In this document: positions 25,947 through 35,388 of the stretch, one piece after another
How the letters are laid out: each line of letters opens with the position of its first letter
How positions within the stretch are numbered: position 1 is the first letter of the stretch
From: Flavobacteriales bacterium
GTDB taxonomy: Bacteria > Bacteroidota > Bacteroidia > Flavobacteriales > PHOS-HE28
Direction: 5' to 3'
DNA length: 64,000 bases
NCBI GenBank assembly: GCA_008016945.1
Contig: SSGN01000099.1
Coordinates: forward strand, 4,724 to 68,723
Position numbers and translations under genes: made by a program
The notes under the pieces: generated by a model
Seen by the model: the letters and a program-made list of their open reading frames with translations, nothing else
Told to the model about the DNA's origin: nothing
The model's database searches: none

Positions 25947-26645
25947 TCATGCACACGCGGCCGCATACACGCTGATCCGTATATCCGGGACGGTGCGGAG
26001 AGCGGCCACGCAGCCTTCCAAGGTGGCGCCTGTGGTCACCACATCGTCCACGATCAGCACATGCCTGCCGCGCAGCTTCTCCGGCTCCGGTAGATGGAAC
26101 GCCTCCTTCACATTCAACCAGCGATCCAAACGGTTCCGGCGGGTCTGCGATGGCGTTCGCACCACGCGGACCAACCCCTTACCGATTTCCGGTACTGGCC
26201 ACCGTTCGCGCATTCCATCCACCAGTAACTGACTCTGGTTATACCCTCGCATGTGCTCTTTACGGGGATGCAGCGGGACGGGTATGAGCAGGTCCACCGT
26301 AGCGAAGCGTTCGCTCCGCCGAAGGTCCTCCCCCATGTAACGGCCCAACTCCAGGCCCAACTGGCGATCATGCTGATACTTGATCCGGTGTAGCATGTGT
26401 TGCACCATGCCATGGGGGTTGAAAAGGAGGAACGCACTCGCGGCTTCGAGCTGCGCTTTGCCTCGGAAAAGGACCTCCACCCGGTTGTTCGGGTCATCAT
26501 GGAACCGGGTACGGGGCAGATCAGCCTCACAGAAGGAACACAAGCAGTGCTCGAAGTGCCGCAGGCCTTGCCCACAACCACCACATCGCCGTGGAAGGAA
26601 TAGCCCGGCGAGATCGCGGAACGCCCCTGCGATGGCGGTGGTCAT
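25947..26645 (-). CDS. comF: ComF family phosphoribosyltransferase-like protein
   Basis: A 232-residue ComF-type protein, linked to DNA uptake in naturally competent bacteria. The N-terminal zinc-finger-like part has CGGCGQGLRHFEHCLCSFC; the middle has the ComF text LIPVPLHPRKEHMRGYNQSQLL; the C-terminus has the PRPP-binding-like loop VLIVDDVVTTGATLEGC. All parts are intact. It is followed by msrC on the same strand after a 37-nt gap that contains that gene's promoter box. Confidence 0.9.
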   Translation of the reverse strand: MTTAIAGAFRDLAGLFLPRRCGGCGQGLRHFEHCLCSFCEADLPRTRFHDDPNNRVEVLFRGKAQLEAASAFLLFNPHGMVQHMLHRIKYQHDRQLGLELGRYMGEDLRRSERFATVDLLIPVPLHPRKEHMRGYNQSQLLVDGMRERWPVPEIGKGLVRVVRTPSQTRRNRLDRWLNVKEAFHLPEPEKLRGRHVLIVDDVVTTGATLEGCVAALRTVPDIRISVYAAACA

Positions 26646-26741
26646 GGGTTCAATACTTTGTTGATAAGCGGAACGTTATTCTCCATGCCCCCTTTTCGGT
26701 GCCTGTAATTTAGCGGTCCCGAACGATTCGGGAACACCCCT

Positions 26742-27656
26742 ATGGAACACAACAGCGAAAACAACCCCGGATCCAAGAACCGCTCCAACACCGGCTTATT
26801 GCTGCTGGTGGTACTCCTGCTGCTCAGCAACGTGGTGATGTTCTGGATGCTTATGAACCGCGGCAAGGAGGTGGAACAGACCCAGCAACAAGTGGCCGCG
26901 ATCACCAGCGAGAAAGAGAATGTGACGGTGATGCTGGAGAACATGCTGGCATCGTATGACACATTGAAGACTGACAATGAGCAGCTTACCGTGGAGATGG
27001 AAGCGCAGCGGGAGCGTATCGAAGGGCTGCTGGATCAGGTGAAACGTGGGAACTACGACCTGGCGAAAGCCAAGAAGGAGGCCGAGACCCTGCGGAAGAT
27101 CATGAAAGGCTACGTGGTCACCATCGACTCCTTGAACCAGGCCAATGCCGCCCTCACCGCACAGAACGTGGGCCTCACCCAGGAACTGGGCGAAGTGAAG
27201 GGCCAGAAAGAAGCCCTCACCACCGAAAAGACCGCGTTGGAAGGCAAGATCGCCAAGGGTGCGGTGCTGCACACCACCACCATCAACGCCGGTGCCCTGT
27301 TCATGCGCAACAATGGCAAACAGGTGGATACCGATCGCGCCAAGAAGGCCGAGATGGTGAAGTGCTGCTTCACCTTGGGCCAGAACTCGGTGACCGACGC
27401 TGGCGACAAAACCCTGTATATGCGCGTGATCAGCCCCGACGGCTCGGTACTGCCCGCTGGCGACCCCAACAACCGGTTCAAATTCAATGGCGTAGAGGGA
27501 GAGTACAGCGCCAAACGCGAGGTGAACTATCAGAACCAACCCGTTGATGCGTGCATCTTCTGGAATGGCTCCGGCGAGATGCGCACCGGGCAGTATGTCG
27601 TGGAGATCTACGAATCTGGCGCCAAGGTGTCCGAATCCAAGTTCACGCTGAAGTGA
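26742..27656 (+). CDS. Membrane-anchored coiled-coil protein
   Basis: A 304-residue protein of a type common in Bacteroidota but of unknown function. A single transmembrane segment (TGLLLLVVLLLLSNVVMFWMLM, residues ~17-38; quoted in part) is followed by a coiled coil of ~130 residues (VEQTQQQVAAITSEKENV through EKTALEGKIAKG) and a C-terminal beta-rich domain from ~residue 175 (KCCFTLGQNSVTDAGDKTLY, GQYVVEIYESG). The N-terminus faces the cytoplasm and the rest is probably periplasmic. Divergent from comF. A weak -7 box TAATTTAG lies at 26706-26713. A hairpin follows at 27678. Confidence 0.65.
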   Translation: MEHNSENNPGSKNRSNTGLLLLVVLLLLSNVVMFWMLMNRGKEVEQTQQQVAAITSEKENVTVMLENMLASYDTLKTDNEQLTVEMEAQRERIEGLLDQVKRGNYDLAKAKKEAETLRKIMKGYVVTIDSLNQANAALTAQNVGLTQELGEVKGQKEALTTEKTALEGKIAKGAVLHTTTINAGALFMRNNGKQVDTDRAKKAEMVKCCFTLGQNSVTDAGDKTLYMRVISPDGSVLPAGDPNNRFKFNGVEGEYSAKREVNYQNQPVDACIFWNGSGEMRTGQYVVEIYESGAKVSESKFTLK

Positions 27657-27677
27657 CCTGAACCTCATCCGACGACT

Positions 27678-27705
27678 GGAAGCCCTGGCCATGGCCGGGG
27701 CTTCC
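27678..27705 (+). terminator. Hairpin after the coiled-coil gene
   Basis: GGAAGCCC (27678-27685) pairs with GGGCTTCC (27698-27705). The loop itself contains the palindrome TGGCCATGGCC-like sequence GGCCATGGCC, extending the stem. It lies 21 nt after the stop at 27656. A few pyrimidines follow (TGCTTC) but no real U-tract. Confidence 0.55.
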
Positions 27706-27781
27706 TGCTTCAACGGGGGCCTCTCCCTTCGGTGTGGTGGCCTCTACGTTCGTTCACCATCCGGGCGACCTCCCTTGGTCA

Positions 27782-27979
27782 ATACCATTTCGCACCAAGG
27801 CCTATGCTAAAGATGCGACAGGTTCCTATCGCCGGACGATACAGCGGGGTCGTTGCAACGCCTAAGGCGTGGATCGCAGGGAGCGGAGCCGAGGGCCGGT
27901 GCTACGGAACGATCACGACGGAGAAGTCATGCGGAAAAAGACCGAATGGATCGGCCTACTCCTTGGTGCGAAATGGTAT
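27782..27979 (-). repeat. Dispersed ~200-bp element, copy 1, with perfect 19-bp terminal inverted repeats
   Basis: ATACCATTTCGCACCAAGG (27782-27800) and its exact reverse complement (27961-27979) bound a 198-bp unit with no coding capacity of note. On the minus strand the core reads CGGCCCTCGGCTCCGCTCCC then TGCGATCCACGCC. The same core is found at ~33371-33420 and ~35592-35642. The core includes a small hairpin ACGCC-TTA-GGCGT. The element begins 18 nt after the stop codon of the minus-strand gene ending at 27998 and has the same orientation as that gene. It fills most of the 341-bp spacer. Confidence 0.85.
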
Positions 27980-27997
27980 AACCTGGCCACCACCGGA

Positions 27998-30900
27998 TCA
28001 GAAGAACGCCCTTACTTGGGCCCCACCCACATGCACCATGGGCACGCCCTCGGACCTTCTTCCATTATACGTGAGGTCCACTTGTAGATTGTTGCTCAGG
28101 TTCCGTTGCAAACCCACGCTCCAAGTGATGTTGGTGCCCGGCTTTAGACCCGCTAAGAGCTCGTTGCCGATGGGCGTGTTCACCACCCCATCGAACCTGA
28201 TGGCCACGTGGTTGGCGGTCAAGAACAAGCTACCCTTGCCTGCGGTGTTGTAACGGAACTCCAGGCCCAGGTCCTGGATCCGGGCACGTTCACCGCCATA
28301 CTCGGGCCGGTTCTTCTTCTCGATCAGCTTGAACGTGGCGATGGCCCGCATCGAGGTGTTGGGTTGCCAGGTGATCTTCGGCCGCAACCCCTCCTGGTCC
28401 ACCTTGTAGGTGCGGCCGGAGAGCAGGTCTGAACCGTTGGCCACCGAACCACGCTCCGCTTCGATCTCCACGGTCCATTGGCGGGTGGTGTTCCAACGTA
28501 CATGGAACGTATCGAACCGGCGGGAGCGCGACTCAAATCCGTTCACCAACAAACTCCGGCTCTGGTCGCGCTGCAGGGCGTGGTCCATGCTCCACTTCCG
28601 ACTGGTCCGGTCGTAGTAGAAAGCATTGCGGATGGACGACGTATAGCTTGTGAGGTCGGTATCCTTGGCCTCATCCACGAATGGATCCAGTGCATCGGTC
28701 ATGTCCGTGGCAGCGGTCTTCCGGTCGATGCGCAACGACGCCAGGTCGGAGAACTTGCCCAGCCAATGCCTGAACCCCGTGGCTTCCGCCCAAAGCACGG
28801 CCGGGCGCAGGTCCAACGAGGTGCTGAACTGGTTGCTGAACGTGCGTACATATTCATTGCTGGGCACGAACACACGCAAATGGTCCGCCTCGTATGCGAA
28901 GTTGGCCAGCTCGAACTCGTTCAGCTCCTTGATCCCGTTCGCATTGTAATCGTTCCAGATGTAAAGCCCCTGGCCCGTTGGGACCGCGATGTAGATGTAC
29001 TCACGCCGCTGTTCCAACCCGGACCCCAGTTCATAGAACAAATCCAGTACGGCCGCTCCCTTCAACGCCGTGAGGTCGTGATCGATCCTGGCCAGATACG
29101 TGTTCTCCGGCCGCTGCGTGGTCAAGGTACTGTCCGGCACATCAAGCCTCCTGTACGTGAACGTGGTGGCCAGCCGTTTACGCGGGTTGCGCGCAAGGTC
29201 AAGGGAAAAGCCGTAGCTGGTGGCCCGTGCACTTTCCACGAGCGCACTGTCGTATGTGGTGCGGTCCCATCGCTGGCCGCCCGCGATCCGCCATTTGTTC
29301 TTGAACGTATCCGGGCTTTGTATGAACGCCTCCCATTCATGGAACTGATAACTCCCCGTGTTCAATCCGCCGGATGGTTCCGCGATGAAGAGGTTGCGCT
29401 CATGCTCATCCTTATAGCCCACGGTGACCGCCTTGAACCGATGCTGCGCCAGCGCCTTGTGCCGCAGGAAGTCGGAATGGCGCCCTTTGGTGGTGGTGAG
29501 CCAGCTGGCGGTGCCCACCACATCGGTCCGATGGACGTGCAGATCGCTGGTCAACTCCTGCTTCCATCCGCGGTAGCTGTCGTCCACTTGGAAGGTGGCC
29601 GCACCATAGCCGACACCTCCCATACCCTTGCGGCGCAGCTTCAATCCGGTAGCCGCCAACACTTGGTCGCCGGTCAGCGAAAGTCCGAGGATGTTCCAAT
29701 TCCGGTCGAACTCCACCGCCCGGTAGCGTTCCACATATCGGAAGCCACGTGAGACCGCTTCGGTCTCCGCGCTCACGACCAACTGCAACGTACTGTCGGA
29801 CCGGCTCAATCCGAAGGCGTGTTCGCCACGGGCCATCAGACCGTAACCCTGATCATCGCTATCGCCGACATCGCTGAAGGTGTTGCGATCCTCGTTGCTG
29901 TACGCCAATTCAACGGTGGCCCGGGTGTTCGCATCGGGCACATGGTCCAGACCGATGGTGAGCGATCGCTGCGCCCGTGGGGCCACCAGCACACGCACCG
30001 GAGCATGGTCCCCCATCCGCCGCAGCACCCCATCCACCACTTGCGGTGCCACCCACCGAAAGACCCGGCCATTGGGCGTGAACTCCTGTTGAACGTAGTC
30101 CCCGGTACCCGGACCCGTCTGGGTGAAGGTGACGCGCCAAAGTGCCGAATCAGGATGTGTGCTGTGCACATACACCGGCGCATACCCGAGGGAATCCGTC
30201 CGGAGGTACAACACCTGATCATTGGCGTAACCGGTGCTGTCCGCGCCGGCCACGATGGCCGCCAAAGGATCGTCGCCGGCAAGGCGGAGAACCTCTCGCT
30301 CCGTGTCGCTCAGCTGCTGTTGCAAGGGTTGGTTCCGATGATCCTGTTCGCTGTACAGATCGAAACGAAGGGTGTTCTTGGGCCATTGAACGGTGTGTCC
30401 CAACCGCACCAAGGAACGCGCATAATTCTTGTCGGAGTACTGGAACTCCACGGTGATCCGTCGATCCTTGGTGATCAACCGTTTCGCGGTGAAGGTGACC
30501 TCGGCGGTGTTGTAATCGATCACGTAGTCGTTCTCCTGGCCGCGTATCATCTCCTGGCCATCGATGAACACGCGCTCCGTTCCCGAGAGTACGATGATGA
30601 TGGAGCCGGCCTCATTGCCTTGCAAACGGTATGGGCCTTGTACGCCTTCCACACCTTGTATGGTATTGCGCGCGAACTTGCCCTTGCTGATGGCCACGCT
30701 CACACCCACCCTGGCCTGTGCGTTTTCGCCGTACCTCAATGGCGTATCGAAGCTGAGGCCCTTGGTCTTCTTCAGGTACGTGAGGAAGTGGCTCTTCGGC
30801 CGTTGCAACACGATATCGCCGGCAACAAGGGCCCATCCCTTCTGGTCGTCGCCTTCAAATAGTTTGATGAAGACCTGATCGAAGTCCTGTAACTCCAATG

Positions 30901-31528
30901 TGTTGCCACCCGCTTGGATCGGAATGTTATTGTCCGTGACACTGGCCAGCACATGGATGCGATCCGAGAGCCGTCCGTTCAGCTCCAGATTCAACGTGGA
31001 GTTAACGGCCAGGTCCTGATTGTTGCCGAAAAGCACACCCCGCGATATGCTTCCGCTCTTGTTCAACCCGTGGCCTCCGATCAGTTCGCTGTTCTGCTTG
31101 GGGGGCTCGTAGCGGAACGGGTCGCGACGATCGCCGGAAGAGGTGATCGACCGTTCCGGATCCTTGTTGAACTGGACCCGACCAAAGGCGATGGGCATGG
31201 CGCGATAGCGAACCAGGACACTATCCACCGTGGGGCGCTCCTGCCAGTACAACACCCCGCGATAGGGGTCCAAGGTGTACGCCTGATGACCGACCGGTGT
31301 TCCGTTGGCGAACAGGTACAAGCTTCCCGGGACGATGCTCATGCTATCCACCACAAGGCTGTCCGCGGACACCGGGATGTACCGAACCCTCAGGCTCGAT
31401 GCCGGCTGACCTTGGGCCGCAACCGCCCCCCCCAAGGCCAGCATGCACCAGGCCATGCTCCGTGCAAGGGCCACAGGCAGGTGCCGAAGCCTGTGCGTGC
31501 TGGTCGGGCGGAGACAGGCGCTGTTCAT
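27998..31528 (-). CDS. Large SprA-like outer-membrane beta-barrel protein, function unknown
   Basis: A 1176-residue exported protein; with the ATG at 31528 a signal peptide ends near GGAVAAQGQP. The sequence is beta-strand-rich throughout. Residues ~150-330 contain GLNKSGSISRGVLFGNNQD, LELNGRLSDRIHVLASVTD, NNIPIQAGGNTLELQDFDQV and VAGDIVLQRPKSHF, a style reminiscent of the T9SS channel SprA/Sov but the protein is about half that length. The remainder alternates amphipathic strands and ends in the aromatic ...VRAFF, as outer-membrane barrels do. YIWNDYNANGIKELNEFE is a calcium-loop-like segment. It is divergent from the peptide-binding lipoprotein gene. I cannot assign a substrate. Confidence 0.65.
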   Translation of the reverse strand: MNSACLRPTSTHRLRHLPVALARSMAWCMLALGGAVAAQGQPASSLRVRYIPVSADSLVVDSMSIVPGSLYLFANGTPVGHQAYTLDPYRGVLYWQERPTVDSVLVRYRAMPIAFGRVQFNKDPERSITSSGDRRDPFRYEPPKQNSELIGGHGLNKSGSISRGVLFGNNQDLAVNSTLNLELNGRLSDRIHVLASVTDNNIPIQAGGNTLELQDFDQVFIKLFEGDDQKGWALVAGDIVLQRPKSHFLTYLKKTKGLSFDTPLRYGENAQARVGVSVAISKGKFARNTIQGVEGVQGPYRLQGNEAGSIIIVLSGTERVFIDGQEMIRGQENDYVIDYNTAEVTFTAKRLITKDRRITVEFQYSDKNYARSLVRLGHTVQWPKNTLRFDLYSEQDHRNQPLQQQLSDTEREVLRLAGDDPLAAIVAGADSTGYANDQVLYLRTDSLGYAPVYVHSTHPDSALWRVTFTQTGPGTGDYVQQEFTPNGRVFRWVAPQVVDGVLRRMGDHAPVRVLVAPRAQRSLTIGLDHVPDANTRATVELAYSNEDRNTFSDVGDSDDQGYGLMARGEHAFGLSRSDSTLQLVVSAETEAVSRGFRYVERYRAVEFDRNWNILGLSLTGDQVLAATGLKLRRKGMGGVGYGAATFQVDDSYRGWKQELTSDLHVHRTDVVGTASWLTTTKGRHSDFLRHKALAQHRFKAVTVGYKDEHERNLFIAEPSGGLNTGSYQFHEWEAFIQSPDTFKNKWRIAGGQRWDRTTYDSALVESARATSYGFSLDLARNPRKRLATTFTYRRLDVPDSTLTTQRPENTYLARIDHDLTALKGAAVLDLFYELGSGLEQRREYIYIAVPTGQGLYIWNDYNANGIKELNEFELANFAYEADHLRVFVPSNEYVRTFSNQFSTSLDLRPAVLWAEATGFRHWLGKFSDLASLRIDRKTAATDMTDALDPFVDEAKDTDLTSYTSSIRNAFYYDRTSRKWSMDHALQRDQSRSLLVNGFESRSRRFDTFHVRWNTTRQWTVEIEAERGSVANGSDLLSGRTYKVDQEGLRPKITWQPNTSMRAIATFKLIEKKNRPEYGGERARIQDLGLEFRYNTAGKGSLFLTANHVAIRFDGVVNTPIGNELLAGLKPGTNITWSVGLQRNLSNNLQVDLTYNGRRSEGVPMVHVGGAQVRAFF

Positions 31529-31632
31529 GCGGGGTCCGAAAAGTACCCCAACTGGAACCCTCGTGGAGCCTATCACCAACGCAATGTTGATGCGGATAGT
31601 GCGGGGTCCGGAACCACGCTGCGGCACACGGA

Positions 31633-31640
31633 TACTTTTG
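31633..31640 (+). promoter_or_regulatory. -7 promoter box for the peptide-binding lipoprotein gene
   Basis: TACTTTTG matches TAnnTTTG and ends 21 nt before the ATG at 31662. It lies in the divergent intergenic space with the SprA-like gene. Confidence 0.6.
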
Positions 31641-31661
31641 ACCGTAGCTCCTCATTCCCTC

Positions 31662-33359
31662 ATGCGCTGCGCTCCACTTCTTCTCATCGCCCTTCTTTGC
31701 GCCTGCTCGTCGCCAGAACCGGCCCGCGTGCGCCAGGCCGAAGGAGGAAAATACTACGGCGGGGTATTCAACATGAACGAAAGTGGTGACCTGGGGAGTC
31801 TGTTCCCGCTGGGCCTCACCCGATCGGCCGAGCACCGTGTGGCCGCCCAGGTCTATGAAGGACTGGTGCGTTTCGACCCGCAGGATCTGACCATCCAGCC
31901 TTCCCTGGCCGGATCGTGGTCCATTGACGAGACCCAGACGGTATACACCTTTCAGTTGCGGCCCGAGGTGCGCTTTCACGACGACACCTGCTTCGCCAAT
32001 GGCGTGGGGCGAACCCTAACGGCCTCCGATGTGGTGGAGAGCTTCACCGCTCTTTGCACCCATGATCCGATGAACCAGATGTTCTGGCTGTTCCAGGACA
32101 AGGTGCTTGGGGCCAATTCGCACTATGCCGCCACGCTGGCAGGAGAACCACCACCGGGAGTGAAGGGCTTGGAAGCGATCGACCCGCTCACGGTGCGGAT
32201 CACCTTGGTCTCACCCTACCCGAATTTCCTCCAGACCCTCGCACACCATGGCTGCTGGATCCATCCGAAAGAGCTGGTGCAACACTACGGGGACGCGGCG
32301 ATGTGGCACCCGGTGGGTACCGGCCCATTCCAACTGAAACAATTCACGCGCGGAGAGGTGCTGGTACTGGAGCGCTTCCACCACTATTGGGGGCAAGATG
32401 AACACGGTAACCCATACCCCTTCCTCGATGCGATCCGGTGCACCTTTGAAAAGGACAAGCTGCGCGAGTTCGACGAGTTCACACGTGGGAACCTGAGCGC
32501 GATCACAGGGCTACCCCTGGAGCGGACCGGGGTGCTGGGCGATGCCACGAACTTTCAAGTCCAGACCACCTCGGCCCTGGACATCCAGTTCTACGGCTTC
32601 AATGCCCGGAAGCCACCCTTCAACGATGTTCGCGTACGCCGTGCGTTCTCCATGGCCATCGATCGGAAAAGCCTGGTGGACACCGTCCTGAGCGGCCTTG
32701 GGTTCCCCGCCCAACATGGTATCGTTCCGCCTGGCTTCGCGGACTATCCCTATGATTCCATACCGACCCTGGTCTATGACCCGACACGCGCCAAACAGCT
32801 GCTCCTCGAGGCTGGATACCCGAATGGCACCGGACTTCCCGCCGTGTACCTACAGGTGAGCAGCGAAGGCTTTGGATACATCAAGGTGGCCGGAGCCGTG
32901 CAAGAGATGCTGGCACGGAACCTGGGAGTGCGGGTGGCCACCACCGTACTACCCACCGACCAGCATTTCGAACGCGTGGAATTCAGCAAGGCCCAGCTCT
33001 GGCGAGAAGGCTGGATCGTGGATCACCCGGACCCGGAGAACTTCCTTGCGCTCCTCTATGGCGCGAGCGTACCTGCGGATACTTCAGCACCATCCTACCT
33101 CAACAGCACCCGTTACAGCAACCAGGCATACGACAGGCTCTTCGCTCAGGCCCTGCGCACCTCGAACAGGTCAGAGCGGATGGCTTTCCTGGCGCGTGCG
33201 GAACGTCTGGCGATGGAAGACATGCCCGTGACTCCGCTGTACCACGAACGGTTGGTACGCCTCCTTCAACCATGGGTGCGCGACCTTCCTTTGAACGGCA
33301 TGGACCATACTGACCTACGCGGGGTATGGTTCGATCCCGCACAACGCGGCGAACGATAG
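31662..33359 (+). CDS. Oligopeptide ABC transporter substrate-binding lipoprotein
   Basis: A 565-residue SBP_bac_5 (DppA/OppA) family protein. The start at 31662 gives a lipoprotein signal peptide, MRCAPLLLIALLCACSS, with the lipidated Cys at ~15. Family text includes RVAAQVYEGLVRFDP, SLAGSWSIDETQTVYTFQLR, VRFHDD and VRRAFSMAIDRKSLVDTVL. Such proteins normally bind peptides in the periplasm for an ABC importer, but no permease or ATPase gene lies next to it here. It is transcribed divergently from the SprA-like gene; copy 2 of the dispersed element follows within ~7 nt of its stop. Confidence 0.85.
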   Translation: MRCAPLLLIALLCACSSPEPARVRQAEGGKYYGGVFNMNESGDLGSLFPLGLTRSAEHRVAAQVYEGLVRFDPQDLTIQPSLAGSWSIDETQTVYTFQLRPEVRFHDDTCFANGVGRTLTASDVVESFTALCTHDPMNQMFWLFQDKVLGANSHYAATLAGEPPPGVKGLEAIDPLTVRITLVSPYPNFLQTLAHHGCWIHPKELVQHYGDAAMWHPVGTGPFQLKQFTRGEVLVLERFHHYWGQDEHGNPYPFLDAIRCTFEKDKLREFDEFTRGNLSAITGLPLERTGVLGDATNFQVQTTSALDIQFYGFNARKPPFNDVRVRRAFSMAIDRKSLVDTVLSGLGFPAQHGIVPPGFADYPYDSIPTLVYDPTRAKQLLLEAGYPNGTGLPAVYLQVSSEGFGYIKVAGAVQEMLARNLGVRVATTVLPTDQHFERVEFSKAQLWREGWIVDHPDPENFLALLYGASVPADTSAPSYLNSTRYSNQAYDRLFAQALRTSNRSERMAFLARAERLAMEDMPVTPLYHERLVRLLQPWVRDLPLNGMDHTDLRGVWFDPAQRGER

Positions 33360-33365
33360 AGCGCC

Positions 33366-33491
33366 TCTCCGCCGGCCCTCGGCAGCTCCGCTCCCTGCGA
33401 TCCACGCCTTCGGCGTTACAACCGGACTCCCGTATCGGCCGGCGGAAAAAAGGCCGCACATCTTCGGCCGGTCGTATTGTCCAAATGGTAT
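33366..33491 (+). repeat. Dispersed element, copy 2 (left end missing)
   Basis: The core GCCGGCCCTCGGCAGCTCCG (33371-33390) and CTCCCTGCGATCCACGCCTT (33391-33410) matches copy 1 (minus strand) almost base for base, followed by the hairpin ACGCCTTCGGCGT. Downstream similarity continues (GTATCGGCCGGCG against GTATCGTCCGGCG in copy 1) to the end AAATGGTAT (33483-33491). The left terminal repeat is absent: the SBP gene stops at 33359. Same orientation as the gene upstream. The rest of the spacer to 33606 holds nothing I recognise. Confidence 0.8.
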
Positions 33492-33606
33492 CAGAATCTG
33501 TTGGGGATCTCTTCGCAGGCCTCCTACGACCACGATCCCGCCTGGACCTCTCCCGGGAAAACGCTCCCGCAGGCACCGCCACGCGCACTAGGCATCGTCC
33601 GCGTGA

Positions 33607-34335
33607 TCAGGCATGTGCGGCCATGTGGGCGAGGACCATGCGCTTCGCCAACGGCATCAACGTTTCAATACAGGGGAGGTCCACATCCGTTCCCACGGCG
33701 AAGGTGGCCGGATTGGGCAGCTCGGGATACCGATCCACCAATGCCGCCTTCATGTGCTCGAAGGTGTTCGCGAGATCGAGGGTGCTGCTGTACACGAACC
33801 GGGTGTGCATGTTCCGGTGAGGCAGCTCGGGCTGCTGGTCGGTCACGGCCGGAACGGCGTATGCATACAGACGTGCCTCGCGCCCACGCCGCAGGAACAA
33901 CCATCCCTCGGAAACATACAGAGGCAACACCCCGATGGGTGTGAAGCTCACTTGACGGAGCAATTCTTCCTGGAGTTGTAGACCCTGATCGAGCAACTGG
34001 CGCAAACTGGGTACGGCGAACTCGATCACCTCATCGATCACGCGCAATGGTTCATGTTCGGGGATCGGGGCACGAAGAAGTGCGCCGGTATTCGGATCCA
34101 AGCCGATAAGCGGTCGGCTCAAGGTGCGCACGAACGCCCGCTTCGTACGTTGAAGTTCGGTCAGGTCATCGGTCCGGGAACGCACATCAGCCAGGTAGGG
34201 ATAGAGTTTGCGCTCCGAGAATCGTGACTTCACGCGCTGTACATAGCCCATAAGCATGTACTGCTTGAGCTCCAAGTCGATGGTGGGCGAATACGCCCAA
34301 TCCATCGGCAATCCGGTGGCCCGAACATTCGTCAT
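33607..34335 (-). CDS. Conserved hypothetical protein, 242 aa
   Basis: Unrecognised soluble protein with no signal peptide or membrane segment. It opens MTNVRATGLPMDWAYSPTID; LELKQYMLMGYVQRVKSRFS and YLADVRSRTDDLTELQR suggest a helical first half, and IGVLPLYVSEGWLFLR a beta hairpin. The text and length look like a Bacteroidota-restricted conserved protein but I cannot name a family. It is preceded by a perfect -7 box at 34358, so expression is likely. It is divergent from the OmpA-family gene. Confidence 0.6.
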   Translation of the reverse strand: MTNVRATGLPMDWAYSPTIDLELKQYMLMGYVQRVKSRFSERKLYPYLADVRSRTDDLTELQRTKRAFVRTLSRPLIGLDPNTGALLRAPIPEHEPLRVIDEVIEFAVPSLRQLLDQGLQLQEELLRQVSFTPIGVLPLYVSEGWLFLRRGREARLYAYAVPAVTDQQPELPHRNMHTRFVYSSTLDLANTFEHMKAALVDRYPELPNPATFAVGTDVDLPCIETLMPLAKRMVLAHMAAHA

Positions 34336-34357
34336 CCAATGGTTGCAACGGCTTGTT

Positions 34358-34365
34358 CAAAAGTA
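34358..34365 (-). promoter_or_regulatory. -7 promoter box for the 242-aa hypothetical gene
   Basis: CAAAAGTA on the plus strand is TACTTTTG on the minus strand, matching TAnnTTTG, 22 nt before the ATG at 34335. Confidence 0.55.
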
Positions 34366-34434
34366 ATGTTGCCTTCCGTGGAACAGCGGAGGTGACGGGT
34401 TGGAACTTTGCGGTCACAAGAAAAATCCAAGCCC

Positions 34435-35388
34435 ATGCTGCGCAAGCCCTTCCAGGCCGTGGTGCCCGCCCTGCTCTCCCTGCTTATCGTAGCCTGTGTG
34501 CCCGCACGCAAGTACGAAGAGATGGAACAACGCGCCAAGGCGTTGCAACAGGAGACCGAAGTCGCCAACCAACGGGCCCTCGCCGCACAGACCGCCATGG
34601 ACGATCAAGGGGTCCGGCTCGCCGACCTCACCAAACGCGTCGGGGAACTGGAACGCGATACCACCGTGCTGGGCACCTCCTTGCGGAAGATGACCGTTCA
34701 GTACGACAAGATCAACAAGCTCAACGACGAGCTGTTGAACAAGTACAATGCCCTGCTGGCGGGGAACAGCAGCGAGAACCGGAAACTCCTCTCCGACCTG
34801 GAGGCCATGCGCCTGGACCTGCAGAACAAGGAGGACAGTGTGAACGCCCTGGCCAAACGCATGAGCGAGAAACAAGCCGCACTGACCGCCCTGCAGGCCG
34901 AGATCGACGCGAAGGATGCCGCGATGAAAGACCTCAAGGGGCGCGTGAGCCAAGCGCTTTCCGGCTTCGAGGGCAAGGGCCTCACCGTGGAACAGCGCAA
35001 CGGGCGCATCTACGTGAGCATGGACAACAAACTGCTCTTCCCCAGTGGTAGCGCAGCGGTGGATGCCAAAGGCCGCGAGGCGATCAGCAAACTCGCCAAG
35101 GCCATCGAGAACGAGAAGGACCTCAGCATCCTGGTCGAAGGCCATACCGACACGGACAAGATCACGGGCGGCAGCACATACAAGGACAACTGGGACCTCA
35201 GTGTGGCACGGGCCACCAGCGTCGTGCGGATCATGCAGGAATCCAGCCGGATCGACCCCGTTCGGATCACCGCAGCGGGCCGTGGCGAATACGTACCGGT
35301 CGACCCCAACGACAAGGCGAAGAACCGCAGGATCGACGTGGTGCTGATCCCCGACCTGAAGGAGCTGTACAATTTGGTGAAGGAGTGA
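34435..35388 (+). CDS. OmpA-family lipoprotein with coiled coil
   Basis: A 317-residue cell-envelope protein that probably tethers the outer membrane to peptidoglycan. With the ATG at 34435 the signal peptide ends in the lipobox LLIVAC (Cys ~22). A coiled coil of ~150 residues follows (KYEEMEQRAKALQQETEVAN onward), then an OmpA C-terminal domain from ~190: YVSMDNKLLFPSGSAAVDAKG, LVEGHTDTDK, WDLSVARATSVVRIMQ and AAGRGEYVPVDPNDKAKNRR. The peptidoglycan-binding Asp and Arg residues of the domain are visible in NDKAKNRRIDVV. Upstream, GAACTTTG at ~34404 is a one-mismatch -7 box. Confidence 0.88.
   Translation: MLRKPFQAVVPALLSLLIVACVPARKYEEMEQRAKALQQETEVANQRALAAQTAMDDQGVRLADLTKRVGELERDTTVLGTSLRKMTVQYDKINKLNDELLNKYNALLAGNSSENRKLLSDLEAMRLDLQNKEDSVNALAKRMSEKQAALTALQAEIDAKDAAMKDLKGRVSQALSGFEGKGLTVEQRNGRIYVSMDNKLLFPSGSAAVDAKGREAISKLAKAIENEKDLSILVEGHTDTDKITGGSTYKDNWDLSVARATSVVRIMQESSRIDPVRITAAGRGEYVPVDPNDKAKNRRIDVVLIPDLKELYNLVKE

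Noticed and set aside
27732..28253. Plus-strand ORF of 173 aa across the spacer before the SprA-like gene
   Set aside because: It runs through the dispersed element and the antisense of the SprA-like gene; similar peptide fragments in the other copies come from the repeat itself, not from a protein.
31537..31544. Near-match -7 box for the SprA-like gene
   Set aside because: GAAAAGTA (TACTTTTC on the minus strand) has a mismatch at the G that is most conserved, so it is not listed as a promoter.
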